Positions 43,530 through 56,729 of a stretch of 64,000 bases of DNA are shown here, piece after piece. The translations under genes and the position numbers were made by a program. The stretch lies in assembly GCA_964007475.1 (NCBI GenBank), contig OZ023273.1:82190598-82254597 (forward strand), written 5' to 3'. This stretch comes from Hybos culiciformis (lineage: Eukaryota > Arthropoda > Insecta > Diptera > Hybotidae). Numbering within the stretch: position 1 is the stretch's first letter; every line of letters begins with the position of its first letter. Below the pieces are notes generated by a model that was not told where the DNA came from, ran no database searches, and saw nothing but the letters and a program-made list of their open reading frames with translations.

Positions 43530-46500
43530 TCCACCCTCACATCCGCCCTCACTCCCGCCCTCACTTCCGCCCTCACTACCGCCCTCACTTCCGCCCTCCC
43601 TTCCGCTCTCACTTCCACTCTCACTTCCGCCCTGACTTCCACCCTCACTTCCGCCCTCACTTCCGCTCCACTTCCGTCCTCACTTCCGCCCTCAATTCCG
43701 CCCTCACTTCCGCCCTCACTTCCAATCTCACTTCCGTCCTCACTTCCGCCCCCACTTCCGTCCGCACTTCCACCCTCATTTCCGCCCTCACTTCCGTCCT
43801 CACTTCCGTCCTCACTTCCGCCCTCACTTCCGCCCTCACTTCCGCCCTCACTTCCGCCCTCACTTCCGCCCTCACTTCCGCCCTCACTTCCGCCTTCACT
43901 TCCGCTCTCACTTCCGCCCTCACTTCCGTCCTCACTTCCGCCCTCACTTACGCCCTAATTTCCGCCCTAACTTCCGTCTTCCCTTCCGCCCTCACTTCCG
44001 CCCTCACTTCCGCCCTCACTTCCGCCCTCACTTCCGCCCTAACTTCCCCCTCCCTTCCGCCCTCACTTCCGCCCTAATTTCCACCCTAATTTCCGCCCTA
44101 ACTTCCGTCCTCCCTTCCGTCCTCCCTTCCACCCTCACTTCCACCCTCACTTCCGCCCTCACTTCCGCCCTCACTTCCGCCCTCACTTCCACCTTCACTT
44201 CCGGCCTCAATTCCGCCCTCACTTCCGCCCTCACTCCCGCCTTCACTTCCGCCCTCACTTCCGCCTTCAATTCCGCCCTCACTCCCGCCTTCACTTCCGC
44301 CCTCACTTCCGCCCGCACTTCCGCCCTCACTTCCGCCCGCACTTCCGCCCTCACTTCCGCCCGCACTTCCGCCCTCACTTCCGCCTCACTTCCGCCTCAC
44401 TTCCGCCCTCACTTCCGCCCTCACTTTCGCCCTCACTTCAGCCCTCAATTCCGCCCTCACTTCCACCCTCACTTCCGCCCTCACTTCCGCCCTCACTTCC
44501 GCCCTCACTTCCCCCTCACTTCCGCCCTAATTTCCACCCTAATTTCCGCCCTAACTTCCGTCGTCCCTTCCGTCCTCCCTTCCACCCTCACTTCCACCCT
44601 CACTTCCGCCCTCACTTCCGCCCTCACTTCCGCCCGCACTTCCACCTTCACTTCCGCCCTCACTTCCGCCCTCACTTCCGCCCTCACTTCCGCCCTCACT
44701 TCCGCCTTCACTTCCACTCTCACTTCCGCCCTCACTACCGCCCTCACTTCCGCCCTCACTTCCGCCCTCACTTCCGCCCTCACTTCCGCCCTCACTTCCA
44801 CCTTCACTTCCGGCCTCAATTCCGCCCTCACTTCCGCCCTCACTCCCGCCGTCACTCCCGCCCTCACTTCCACTCTCACTTCCGTCCTCACTTCCGCCCT
44901 CATTTCCACCCTCATTTCCGCCCTCATTTCCGCCCACACTTCCGCCCTCACTTCCGCCCTAATTTCCGCCCTAACTTCCGTCCTCCCTTCCGCCCTCACT
45001 TCCGCCATCAATTCAGCCTGCACTTCCGCCCTCACTTCCGCCCTCACTTCCGCCCTCACTTCCGCCCTCACTTCCGCCCTCACTTTCGTCCTAACTTCCA
45101 TCCTTCCTTCAGCCCTCACTTCCGCCCTCACTTCCGCCTCACTTCCGCCCTCACTTCCGCCCTAATTTCCGCCCTTACTTCCGCCCTTACTTCCGCCCTC
45201 ACTTCCGCCCTCACTCCCGCCCTCACTCCCGCCCTCACTTCCACTCTCACTTCCGTCCTCACTTCCGCCCTCACTTCCACCCTCATTTCCGCCCTCATTT
45301 CCGCCCACACTTCCGCCCTCACTTCCGCCCTAATTTCCGCCCTAACTTCCGTCCTCCCTTCCGCCCTTACTTCCGCCCTTACTTCCGCCCTCACTTCCGC
45401 CCTCACTTCCGCCCTCACTTCCGCCCTCACTTCCGCCCTCACTTCCGCCTCACTTCCGCCCTCACTTCCGCCCTAATTTCCGCCCTTACGTCCGCCCTTA
45501 CTTCCGCCCTCACTTCCGCCCTCACTTCCACCTTCACTTCCGCCCGCACTTCCGCCCTCACTTCCGCCCTCACTTCCGCCCTCACTTCCGCCCTCACTTC
45601 CGCCCTCACTTCCGCCCTCACTTCCACTCTCACTTCCGCCCTCATTTCCGCCCACACTTCCGCCCTCACTTCCGCCCTAATTTCCGCCCTAACTTCCGTC
45701 CTCCCTTCCGCCCTTACTTCCGCCCTTACTTCCGCCCTCACTTCCGCCCTCACTTCCGCCCTCACTTCCGCCCTCACTTCCGCCCTCACTTCCGCCTCAC
45801 TTCCGCCCTCACTTCCGCCCTAATTTCCGCCCTTACGTCCGCCCTTACTTCCGCCCTCACTTCTGCCCTCACTTCCACCTTCACTTCCGCCCGCACTTTC
45901 GCCCTCACTTCCGCCCTCACTTCCGCCCTAATTTCCGCCCTTACGTCCGCCCTTACTTCCGCCCTCACTTCCGCCCTCACTTCCACGTTCACTTCCGCCC
46001 TCACTTCCGCCCTCACTCCCGCCCTCACTCCCGCCCTCACTTCCACTCTCACTTCCGTCCTCACTTCCGCCCTCACTTCCACCCTCATTTCCGCCCTCAT
46101 TTCCGCCCACACTTCCGCCCTCACTTCCGCCCTCACTTCCGCCCTAATTTCCGCCCTAACTTCCGTCCTCCCTTCCGCCCTTACTTCCGCCCTTACTTCC
46201 ACTCTCACTTCCGGCCTCAATTCCGCCCTCACTTCCGCCCTCACTCCCGCCCTCACTCCCGCCCTCACTCCCGCCCTCACTTCCACTCTCACTTCCGTCC
46301 TCACTTCCGCCCTCACTTCCGCCCTCACTTCCGCCCTCACTTCCGCCCTCACTTCCACCTTCACTTCCGCCCGCACTTTCGCCCTCACTTCCGCCCTCAC
46401 TTCCGCCCTAATTTCCGCCCTTACGTCCGCCCTTACTTCCGCCCTCACTTCCGCCCTCACTTCCACCTTCACTTCCGCCCTCACTTCCGCCCTCACTCCC

Positions 46501-48649
46501 GCCCTCACTCCCGCCCTCACTTCCACTCTCACTTCCGTCCTCACTTCCGCCCTCACTTCCACCCTCATTTCCGCCCTCATTTCCGCCCACACTTCCGCCC
46601 TCACTTCCGCCCTCACTTCCGCCCTAATTTCCGCCCTAACTTCCGTCCTCCCTTCCGCCCTTACTTCCGCCCTTACTTCCGCCCTCACTTCCGCCCTCAC
46701 TTCCGCCTCACTTCCGCCCTCACTTCCGCCCTAATTTCCGACCTTACGTCCGCCCTTACTTCCGCCCTCACTTCCGCCCTCACTTCCACCTTCACTTCCG
46801 CCCTCACTTCCGCCCTCACTCCCGCCCTCACTCCCGCCCTCACTTCCACTCTCACTTCCGTCCTCACTTCCGCCCTCATTTCCGCCCTCATTTCCGCCCA
46901 CACTTCCGCCCTCACTTCCGCCCTAATTTCCGCCCTAACTTCCGTCCTCCCTTCCGCCCTTACTTCCGCCCTTACTTCCGCCCTCACTTCCGCCCTCACT
47001 TCCGCCCTCACTTCCGCCCTCACTTCCGCCCTCACTTCCGCCCTCACTTCCACCTTCACTTCCGCCCGCACTTCCGCCCTCACTACCACCCTCACTTCCA
47101 CCCTCACATCCGCCCTCACTTCCACTCTCACTTCCGCCCTCACTTCCGCCCTCACTTCCGCCCTCACTTCCGCCCTCACTTCCGCCCTCACTTCCGCCCT
47201 CACTTCCGCCTTCACTTCCACTCTCACTTCCGCCCTCACTACCGTCCTCACTTCCGCCCTCACTTCCGCCCTCACTTCCACCTTCACTTCCGGCCTCAAT
47301 TCCGCCCTCACTTCCGCCCTCACTCCCGCCCTCACTCCCGCCCTCACTCCCGCCCTCACTCCCGCCCTCACTTCCACTCTCACTTCCGTCCTCACTTCCG
47401 CCCTCACTTCCGCCCTCACTTCCGCCCTCACTTCCGCCCTCACTTCCGCCCTCTCTTCCGCCCTCAATTCCGCCCTCACTTCCGCCCTCACTTCCGTCCT
47501 AACTTCCATTTTTCCTTCAGCCCTCACTTCCGCCCTCACTTCCGCCCTCACTTCCGCCTCACTTCCGCCCGCACTTCCGCCCTCACTTCCGCCCTCACTT
47601 CCGCCCTAATTTGCGACCTTACTTCCGCCCTCACTTCCGCCCTCACTTCCGCCTCACTTCCCCCTCACTTCCGCCCTCACTTCCGCAATCACTTCCGCCC
47701 TCACTTCCGCCCTCACTTCCGCCTCACTTCCGCCCTCACTTCCGCCCTAATTTCCGACCTTACGTCCGCCCTTACTTCCGCCCTCACTTCCGCCCTCACT
47801 TCCACCTTCACTTCCGCCCTCACTTCCGCCCTCACTCCCGCCCTCACTTCCGCCCTCACTTCCACTCTCACTTCCGTCCTCACTTCCGCCCTCACTTCCA
47901 CCCTCATTTCCGCCCTCATTTCCGCCCACACTTCCGCCCTCACTTCCGCCCTAATTTCCGCCCTAACTTCCGTCCTCCCTTCCGCCCTTACTTCCGCCCT
48001 TACTTCCGCCCTCACTTCCGCCCTCACTTCCGCCCTCACTTCCGCCCTCACTTCCGCCCTCACTTCCGCCTCACTTCCGCCCTCACTTCCGCCCTAATTT
48101 CCGCCCTTACGTCCGCCCTTACTTCCGCTCTCACTTCCGCCCTCACTTCCACCTTCACTTCCGCCCGCACTTCCGCCCTCACTTCCACCCTCACTTCCAC
48201 CCTCACATCCGCCCTCACTTCCACTCTCACTTCCGCCCTCACTTCCGCCCTCACTTCCGCCCTCACTTCCGCCCTCACTTCCGCCCTCACTTCCGCCCTC
48301 ACTTCCGCCTTCACTTCCACTCTCACTTCCGCCCTCACTACCGTCCTCACTTCCGCCCTCACTTCCGCCCTCACTTCCGCCCTCACTTCCACCTTCACTT
48401 CCGGCCTCAATTCCGCCCTCACTTCCGCCCTCACTCCCGCCCTCACTCCCGCCCTCACTCCCGCCCTCACTTCCACTCTCACTTCCGTCCTCACTTCCGC
48501 CCTCACTTCCACCCTCATTTCCGCCCTCATTTCCGCCCACACTTCCGCCCTCACTTCCGCCCTAATTTCCGCCCTAACTTCCGCCCTCACTTCCGCCCTC
48601 ACTTCCGCCCTCACTTCCGCCCTCACTTCCGCAATCACTTCCGCCCTAA
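43530..48649 (+). repeat. 12-bp minisatellite, large array (left part)
   Basis: About 5.1 kb of CCGCCCTCACTT-type units, more than 400 copies. Because 12 is a multiple of three and common variants lack stops, long frames are open on both strands, with repeats such as RAEV, EGGS and ALTS; I do not regard them as genes. Variant units (TTACGTCCGCCC, ACCTTCACTTCC, CCCGCCCTCACT) recur in blocks, giving higher-order periods, for example 480 bp between similar blocks at 45930 and 46410. The array is cut at 48649 by a LINE and resumes at 60203. Confidence 0.93.
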
Positions 48650-49445
48650 TTTTTTTTTTTTTGGGGTTAAAATTCATTTATTATTATATAAAATTCATTT
48701 ACAATATGTATAATACAAAAATATATTATAAGAAACTTATGCTCCAACGCTAAAAGCCTTAAAGGAGCTAATTATGGCAACATATTTACTTATTTAATAT
48801 AATTTGTAGTATGAATAGCAAAAATTAATAAAATGAAAAAAAAAAAAAAAATATTAGAATACAATAAAATGAGAAAAAAAAATATATATATATTAGAATA
48901 CAAATTCAGTATGTATACTTATACAATTCTATTTACTTTGATAATCTATAATTAAAGTAACTTAAAGGTTTAAAACCTGATTAGGAATTCATATATTTAA
49001 TAAAAAAAGAAAAAATTAAATCTTATAAACCAATAAGGTCATTAACAATCAATAGATATTTGATATCAATTAGATAAAGTTTTAATATTGCTTTGATATA
49101 GTATGATTTGTTAGCCAACACAATTGTTGGCGAACAATATTCAACAATTAATTAAGAAGAACGTTCAATCTGATATGTCACTAAATTAAGCAATTAATGA
49201 AAGACTTAAAAAATGTAAAAGATGAAAGAGATGAAAGAGATGAAGAAAGATGAGACTAATCCGAAGAAAAATAACTAATAAATTAATCAAGAAGCAAAAA
49301 ATAAATCATACGTATAAATCAAGTTTAGCATCAATGAACCATTGTTTAATTTTAGATTTGAATTCAGTTAAGGTATTTATTTTCTTATAGTCATCAGGTA
49401 ATGAATTAAATATTATTGGACCATGATATGTTATTTTTTGTGTAG

Positions 49446-52400
49446 TTAGTTCGAGGCGAGAACGCTTAGGGAGAAGATCACCCTGCCTCCTAGTCTCCTT
49501 TCGTTATTTATTCTAGTAAAGAATATGGTATGATAACCAATCACATTCAAGGATTTATATACAAATATTAATAATTGAAACAAAAGAAGACCCTTGACTG
49601 GTAGAATATCCTTTGCTATAGTTTTAAACAATGAATATGTTGGAAAAAGAATAGGTTTGTTATATACAATTTTAAGACATTTATTTTGGATGCGCTGGAT
49701 AGGATTCAATATACTAGAGTCAGCATTTTCCCAAATTATTGTCAGTGAAGACAGATACGAGTGAACCATCGTAAAACACAGCATTTTTTTTTATTGTAGA
49801 ATTTAAATGATAACGGAATTTATATAAAATACCTAAACCTGGTAGAATTTTCCTATTTATATGTTCAATTTGTTCATTCCATTTTAGATATTGATTAAGC
49901 CAAATTCCCAGATATTTTACTTTAGTAGACTCATCTATACAGTCACTGCCAATCATGATTGATAGTGGTTCAATTCTTTTATTAATAGGTCTGAAGATAA
50001 TGAAAACTGTTTTTGAGGAGTTAATACTAAGTTTGTTTATTCTAAAGTATATTAATAATAAATCAATATCATGCTTGATAAATCAATATCATCCTTTGAC
50101 GGATAAAAGGCCGATGTATCGTCGGCAAATTGACATAGATCACCATATAAGGGTAATCTTGACATATCATTTATGAATATTACGAAAAGTAGAGGGCCGA
50201 GGACACTACCTTGAGGTATTCCTATTAATATTTCTTTATAGCTACTTTTTTGGTCTTCAAAAGCGACGTATTGGACTCTATCCGATAGAAAGCTAAAAAA
50301 TAACTGAAGTGCCACATTACGGACACCAGCAAACTGCAGTTTCTTTAATAAAATATTGTAGTCAACAACATCAAAAGCTTTCTTTAAATCAAGAAAAAGG
50401 CCACCAACAAATTTTTCTTCATCAATATTCTGACATATTGAATTCACTACTTGCACTAACGCTGTATGCGTGCCGCTCCCAGGTTTAAAACCATACTGAT
50501 GTTTGAAGAAAAAATTATTATTATTAAGAAAAACGTAAAGTCTATACCTTTTCAACTTCAAATTGGAAATAATCATTTTCAAATTGGAAATAATCATTTT
50601 CAAAATGGAAATAATCATTTTCAAAATGGAATTAATCATTTTCAAAATGGAAATAATCATTTTCAAAATGGAAATTAATCTTAAAATAGTAAGGTAGCAA
50701 GCCAGATACGATCAAACAGTGTTTGAAGTTTTTTATTAGTTGCATCCTTGCCAAAAAGTGCAATATACAAAAAAAAAAAATTTTGTTTAAAAAAATGTCG
50801 TATATTAAGAAATGGGAACCTGATAATGTTAAAAAGATTATTTCCATTTTGAAAATGATTATTTCCATTTTGAAAATGATGAATTCCATTTTGAAAATGA
50901 TTATTTCCATTTTGAAAATGATTAATTCCATTTTGAAAATGATTATTTCCATTTTGAAAATGATTAATTACATTTTGAAAATGATTATTTCCATTTTGAA
51001 AATGATTATTTCCATTTTGAAAATGATTATTTCCAATTTGAAGTTGAAAAGGTATAGTAAAAATAAGTTTCTGGATAGTTTTATCTATAATAGGTAGGAC
51101 TGAAATTGGGCGATAGTTAGCTACATCATTTTTGCTGCCTGATTTAAAAATTGGCACTACCTTTTGTAATTTAAGCTTATTTGGATAAATGCCCGTTGAA
51201 ATTATAAGATTAAACAGTTTAACTATAATAGGTGTTACTACTCTCTTCAGAGTTATAACTATTTTTGGAGTTATACTATCATATCCACTGCTTTTATTTA
51301 AAGGTAGCTTCTTTATAATGTAATCAACCTCTGCAATATCCGTATTGCTTAAAATAAAAGTTTCTTGAGCGTCGAAGAGAATGCGAAGCACATTAATATC
51401 CTTATTAGAATTAGGAATTAGCGATTGAATGTGGGGACCAATAGATGAAAAGTAATTATTAAAGAACTCAGCCGTTTCAACTTTATCTTCAATGATTATG
51501 CCCTCGGTATTCATTAACTTAGGTGCCTCAATTAATTTATTTCTACCTAATGTTGTGTTTAAAAATTTCATTTGAACATTTATCTAAATTTATAGAGAAG
51601 TAATTATTTCTGGACTCCGCTATTAGGCTAGAAACTAGTTTATTGAATCTTTTAAAGTTAATTTTTATATCAGACCTATAAGGGTATCTCTTACATAACT
51701 TCCAGAGCTTATGTTTTTGTTTAATTAAAATTTTTAGACTAGGGTTTATCCACGGAGAAATAAGGTCTTTAGCTTCAATTTTTGTTATGTCGATTTTTGT
51801 ATTTTTGCCTGGTTCTCTATTAAAGTATAATTTATTGTTTTTTTACTAATCTCAATAAATTTAGTATTTGGCAGCTCACAAAAAAAAATTACCAATTAGT
51901 AAGTTATGATCACTCAATGAATTTTCTAAAGTATGAACTAAAATTTCGGACAAGTCGAAAATATTAGTAAATATGTGGTCTATACAAGAATGAGAGGGCG
52001 GTCTAGTTATGAATGTATTAAGCAAGTTATAATTAAAAGATTGTATCAATTCAAGGAAGTCACTACTACTATTAGTGTTTAAGGAATTGATATTAGAGTC
52101 ACCCATAAAAACGGATGGTTTATTACCTAAAAAGATAAATAAATCCTGCAGTCTATTCAGAAATGTGGATTCATCACACTTTTGTGATCTATAATAAGCA
52201 ACTATAGATAATGGATGAGATTTATATTTAATATCAGGCAATTCAATTTGAATAAGATTAAGATAGTTGTCATTACAATTAAGTTTTATAACAAAGTCTA
52301 GATTTTCACGAACATATATAGATAGGCCACTATAACCGTCATCCCTACAAGAGTGAACAGCCTTGAAGCCAGGGATCTTATAGATTTGAGTTATTGAATT

Positions 52401-52625
52401 AGTGAACCAGGTCTCCTGAATGTGAAAAACTTGTATGTCGAGAGGAAGCTCGGAGAGCAATGTACGTAATTCGTAAAATTTTTTAACTGAAGAAATACTT
52501 CTTACATTGAAACTGAGAAAATTTAATAATGATGAGTTACTGCCTGAGTTTGAAGATATGTATTCATTGATGCTACGATAGTAATTACCTTCTGAATTCA
52601 TTAGAAAAAGTAGAAGTATACGCAT
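49446..52625 (-). pseudogene. CR1-like LINE ORF2: endonuclease and reverse transcriptase (broken)
   Basis: Reading from the right: an AP endonuclease at 52625-51876 (FNVRS, HIQETW, MGDSN, SLSDHN), a connecting region with frame breaks near 51580 and 51850, RT from 51571 (YDSITPKIV, NYRPISVLP) interrupted by a MITE at 50545-51054, RT continued with GFKPGSGTH (about 50475), LDLKKAFDVVD (50370), IPQGSVLGPLL (50205) and FADDTSAF (50120), and then a C-terminal region in two further frames (YLGIWLNQYLKW, about 49895; ending at 49446). Catalytic residues of both enzymes are still visible, but at least three frame breaks make it inactive. Blocks fit the CR1/Jockey superfamily. Confidence 0.8.
50545..51054. 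mobile_element. Foldback MITE with TA target duplication
   Basis: 510 bp inside the LINE RT. It starts TACCTTTTCAACTTC and ends in the exact reverse complement; TA stands on both sides (50543-50544, 51055-51056), and removing the element with one TA restores the LINE reading frame across the site. Each arm consists of about 22-bp tandem units (GGAAATAATCATTTTCAAAA on the left, inverted on the right), around a unique centre of about 160 bp. TA target choice suggests mobilisation by a Tc1/mariner-type transposase. No coding capacity. Confidence 0.85.
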
Positions 52626-52776
52626 AGTTATTATTCTTCAAGAACGTCCCATCAACCACTCTCTCATTAATAAAATATGTATGGATGTTACACAGTGGTG
52701 CTTCGTGACATTTTGTCATAGGCGTTCAAAGACAAAAAATAATAGTAAAAAAAACACCAAATTTTGATTAAGATTT

Positions 52777-54944
52777 TTATTTATATATAAGTTCTATTCT
52801 TGTTGATTTATTTAAAAATATTTTTAAGACATTGTCGTAGAATTGTTCTTCATTTTGCAAATCCTGAAGCAATTTCTTTTCTATAGATAAAATTGCCAAT
52901 TCTGATAATCGATTCTGTCCCATTGTATTTCGTGAGTACGTTTTTATTCTTTTCAATGTTGAAAATGATCTTTCTACCAAGGATGTTGTAAATGGAATCG
53001 CTAAAATAAGCTCGCACAACTTAGATGTTTCAGGAAAAACATTGGTTAAATCATCTAGCAAAAGCTTTTTGTATATTTGTTGTACAGAGATATCATAAAA
53101 ATCAATTTTCTTGTATAACACTATTAACTCATTTTTTAATCCAATATGATAAAAAAACTTACCATAAGAATTTTTAAGTTCATCGAATAATTTTATTGGG
53201 AAAGTTTTCGAAAAATTCTTGAATTCTTTTGAGTCCAACAAACGAAAAAAGATTAAATCCTTCAGATCTGAAAATCTTGTATCTATTTGCACTATAATTG
53301 TATCAACGATTTCATAAAATAATCTTTTATATTCAATTTTTTCTTCAAGACCATGGCGAGCTCTAGAATATATGATACCTTCTAAATTCTCGGTTTCTTC
53401 AAAAAAAATATTAAATTCTTTTCTTAAATCTGCGATGTTAATTTTTGTATCTTGAAGATATTTAATGCAATACGCTATATCTAACATTTTGGACTCTAGA
53501 ACATTGTACAAAGCATCTGAGAAACAAAAAATTTTTGCAAAAATGCTAACTAAAAACTGAGATTCAAAATCATTTAAAAATTGCAAATATCCTTGAGCCA
53601 GATTGATAGTGTTACTATCCCAAATAGAATCTTCATCTTCATAATTAATAATTTTTTGAAAATATTCTACCAATCCATATCTATATTCCTTCATAACATC
53701 TATCAACTTCGAATTATATCTCCATCTTGTGGGTGCTACTTTCGGAAATCTTTTTTTAATTATTTTGTCCAATAAAGCACATCTTTTAGGTGATTGAGAG
53801 AAAAAACTAGCCATACCCGACAAGCGGACAAAAAAACGTCGACATTTGGGAATAAATTTTAGAACATCCTGTAAAACTAAAGTAAAACGGTGAGCCGCGC
53901 AGTGAATGAATCTAGCATTTGGAAACACTTCTTTTACCCTTGCTTGTGTGCCTGACAAATGGCCGGACATAACTGCAGCACCATCATAAGCTGGGCAGAC
54001 AATTTTATTAACACAGTTAAGATTTTTAATAACTTTAATTAAGTGTTCAGATAAACTTTCTGCACCTTTTCCAGCACTAACATCAGAAAAAAATAAAAAT
54101 CTTTCTTCAATATTACCCTTAATTGATACGTATCTTATTATTGTTGAGAGTTGCGATTTATTGCTAATATCAGATGTTTCATCCATTAATATTGATACGA
54201 ATTTGGCTTTATTGATTTCATTGGATATTGCATCAAAAATTAAATTACTAACCGATTTTATAATTTCATTTTGAATAGAACTCGAAATTCCACGAAAAAC
54301 CGTAGATTCTAAATGATTTGCTAATATTGAATCATATTTAGCTAGATAGTGTAAACATTCTTTGTAATTTCCACGATTTACAGATTCTTCAGTTCATCAT
54401 GTCCTCGAAAGGGAAGTTCTTGTTGCCCCAATAAACAAACAGTGTCAATAAATCTTTTCATAATAACACGATTTTTTTTAACTAATTCATTATGCTTATT
54501 AACACTAATTTGTTTTTGCTTATCTAACAAAAGATCTATACTTGCCTTTCCATACATTTTAAATGAATACAGCGAATCAATATGTGAATATGATTGCAAA
54601 TGTTTTGCATAACTATCACTTAAATGGTTTAAATCAGAAAAACCCAAAAAATTCCAAACATTTTTATCTTTTTCTTGACGAAACAACAAACATGGCCAAC
54701 AGAATAATTTAGCAAGTTTTCTGCAACCAGTAATGAATGCATATCTTTGATATGTTTCAATATGAAAATTACGAATTGTTTCTTTATTACCCGTTTTTTT
54801 ATTGTTTTTGAGTTTTGATGTTAAATTAGGTAACAACGGAGTTGGTCTTAACATATTTTTAATTTCAGTTTTTTCTGCAGTGTTCCGCTGTGAAAATGGT
54901 TTTATTAACAAGTCCTCGATCACACAATTACACTCACTATCCAT
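52777..54944 (-). pseudogene. hAT transposase with TTF-type zinc finger (one frameshift)
   Basis: Starts at an ATG at 54944 (MDSECNC), or a little upstream. The N-terminal part has a TTF/BED-like finger (FCWPCLLF ... KHLQSYSHIDS, about 54700-54590). A one-base frame break near 54387 follows RGHDE, after which homology continues (EESVNRG) to MDETSD at 54186, the first catalytic aspartate region. Then come CPAYDGAAVMSG (second aspartate region), HCAAHRFTL, RW, and the C-terminal dimerisation motif LVERSFSTLKRIKTYSRN near 52960, ending at 52777. Apart from the single break it is complete, so the element was probably active in the recent past. Confidence 0.82.
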
Positions 54945-55464
54945 TTTTTTATGTTTAATAATTTTAAGAACCGAATTAAAAACTTTTAATATTATTCGCA
55001 ACAAAATAAAATTTATAATTTACTATAAAAAAAGAAAAATTTATTCAAATACAAAATAAAGTTCGAATTTGTTTTGAACGAATTGCGCACATACCATGAT
55101 TAGTAATACTGCAGCAACACAACAAAAAAAAGAAAAGCTAAAGTATGAAAAAAGCAAAATAAAAATAAAAATTCACCTGCACTTACAAGGAGCTTTTTAC
55201 TTAAGCCTTTTTTTTAACAACACAATACTGATAAACAATATAAACTACATACGGACATAACACACATATCACACGCAATCAAAATTAGAAAAATGAAGAG
55301 AGAAAAAATCATGCACTCAAATACTCTTTGCTTTTCTAATACGTGCAAATAAAATTTGAACGAAATGTTAAACTAAAATATGTTGCAATTTTTTTGCTGT
55401 ATGTAAATAAACATTAGAAAAATTTCGTTCATATTGCGAATGCACGAATTGACCTAGCTACAAT
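54945..55464. other. hAT 5' noncoding region
   Basis: AT-rich DNA between the transposase start and the Harbinger insertion. No coding seen. The last three bases (AAT, 55462-55464) are the Harbinger target duplication. Confidence 0.5.
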
Positions 55465-55580
55465 TACCTAGTTTACATGATAGTCCAACCGTGGTCGAGT
55501 CGAAATGTGGTTGAACAGAGGTTAAGTGTTTACATGATGTAGTCGAAAAGCATGTGGTTGAACTATGGTTGAATTGAGTT
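55465..55580. repeat. Harbinger left terminal and subterminal repeats
   Basis: The TIR TACCTAGTTTACATG is followed by GGTTGAAC, GTTTACATGATG and GGTTGAACTATGG motifs. Likely transposase or Myb-protein binding sites, by analogy with the family. Confidence 0.6.
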
Positions 55581-55734
55581 TGAAAATGACAACATCATAT
55601 GATTAAAAAAAAAGCGGGAAAGTTTACAATTACAAAAAATCAACTAAGAAAGGTAAGATTAAAATATTAAATTTAATAATTAAATTTAATAATTAAATTT
55701 AAATAAATAAATATTTGATTTTTTTTATAGGTAG

Positions 55735-56547
55735 ATGGATAGCAAAAGAAATTTTTGGAAGTTCGAAGAAACTCAATGTATGATCGAGATTATAAGAGAA
55801 GAAAATATTATGGTTCTTTTCGATGGGAAAAAATATCGAAATGCCGAAATATATAAAATAATTCAAAATAAAATGATAATGAAAGGATTTGAAGACAGAT
55901 CAATAGATCAAATCGAAAATCGATACAAAAATGTAAGAAAAAAATATTTAAAATGCAAAAAAGAAAACAATAAAAGCGGAACCGACCCGACTACTTGTGA
56001 GTTTTACGAAGATCTGGACTCAATTTTTGGTAACAGACCTTCAATAACGATGCTTAACCAAGGAATAGATAGTTCTCAAGGTAATAAATCATATGAATCA
56101 AAAGCAAAATTTATACTAACAAATTTAGTTTTAGATTCCGAAACTTCCGAAATAAATATTATTGAAAGCAGTGATTCATTTGCTTCGCCGCCAAATAAAA
56201 TTTTCAGAAAGAAAAAACCCGTCAGTTTGGTAGATAAGGTTAAAACTGAATTAAGAGACATGCAAAAAGAAAACAACAAAAACCTTTTTGAAGATCAGCA
56301 GAAATTAATTGATTATGAATTTGAAATTTACTTCAAGAAAGAAGAAGAAATGTCCAAAAAATTTAACCAAGAAATGAAGGAAATTTTAGAGGAGACAAAC
56401 AAAACTTTTTTAGAAGGCATTGCAAATATTATACAAGGAGGTTCAAGCGAACAAAAAGACGAGGAGAAATGCAAGAAACAAGCTAAGCAAGATAAGCAAG
56501 AAGATTTTGAGAACTTGTCTCAATATTATGAAAATTGGCAAGAATAA
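55735..56547 (+). CDS. Harbinger Myb/SANT-like DNA-binding protein
   Basis: 270 codons, ATG at 55735. The N-terminal 90 residues form a Myb/SANT/MADF-like trihelix domain (FWKFEETQCMIEIIRE ... RYKNVRKKYLK) ahead of a TTCEFYEDLDSIFGNRP motif seen in many PIF/Harbinger accessory proteins. The C-terminal half is rich in K and E and likely coiled coil. In this family the protein binds the element ends and brings the transposase to the nucleus; here that is inferred. The gene ends 183 bp from the end of the transposase gene, in convergent orientation. Confidence 0.82.
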   Translation: MDSKRNFWKFEETQCMIEIIREENIMVLFDGKKYRNAEIYKIIQNKMIMKGFEDRSIDQIENRYKNVRKKYLKCKKENNKSGTDPTTCEFYEDLDSIFGNRPSITMLNQGIDSSQGNKSYESKAKFILTNLVLDSETSEINIIESSDSFASPPNKIFRKKKPVSLVDKVKTELRDMQKENNKNLFEDQQKLIDYEFEIYFKKEEEMSKKFNQEMKEILEETNKTFLEGIANIIQGGSSEQKDEEKCKKQAKQDKQEDFENLSQYYENWQE

Positions 56548-56729
56548 GTTCTGCTATTAATTTATTATTTAATTTTTGGTTATTGAATTTAAAAATACTG
56601 AACTTTATTTTAACTTTTTTCTGTGCTGCAAAAAATGCAATAAATATGAAATAAAAATGTGATATTAATAAAATAACAATTTAATTCGTTTTTATTTCTA
56701 CAACTTACAAAACAAAACTTTAAATTTGA

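Noticed and set aside
43657..48753. Many long frames with RAEV, EGGS, ALTS, HFRP or SLPP repeats on both strands
   Set aside because: They are translations of a stop-free 12-bp repeat in different frames; the period is a multiple of three, so open frames are expected without selection.
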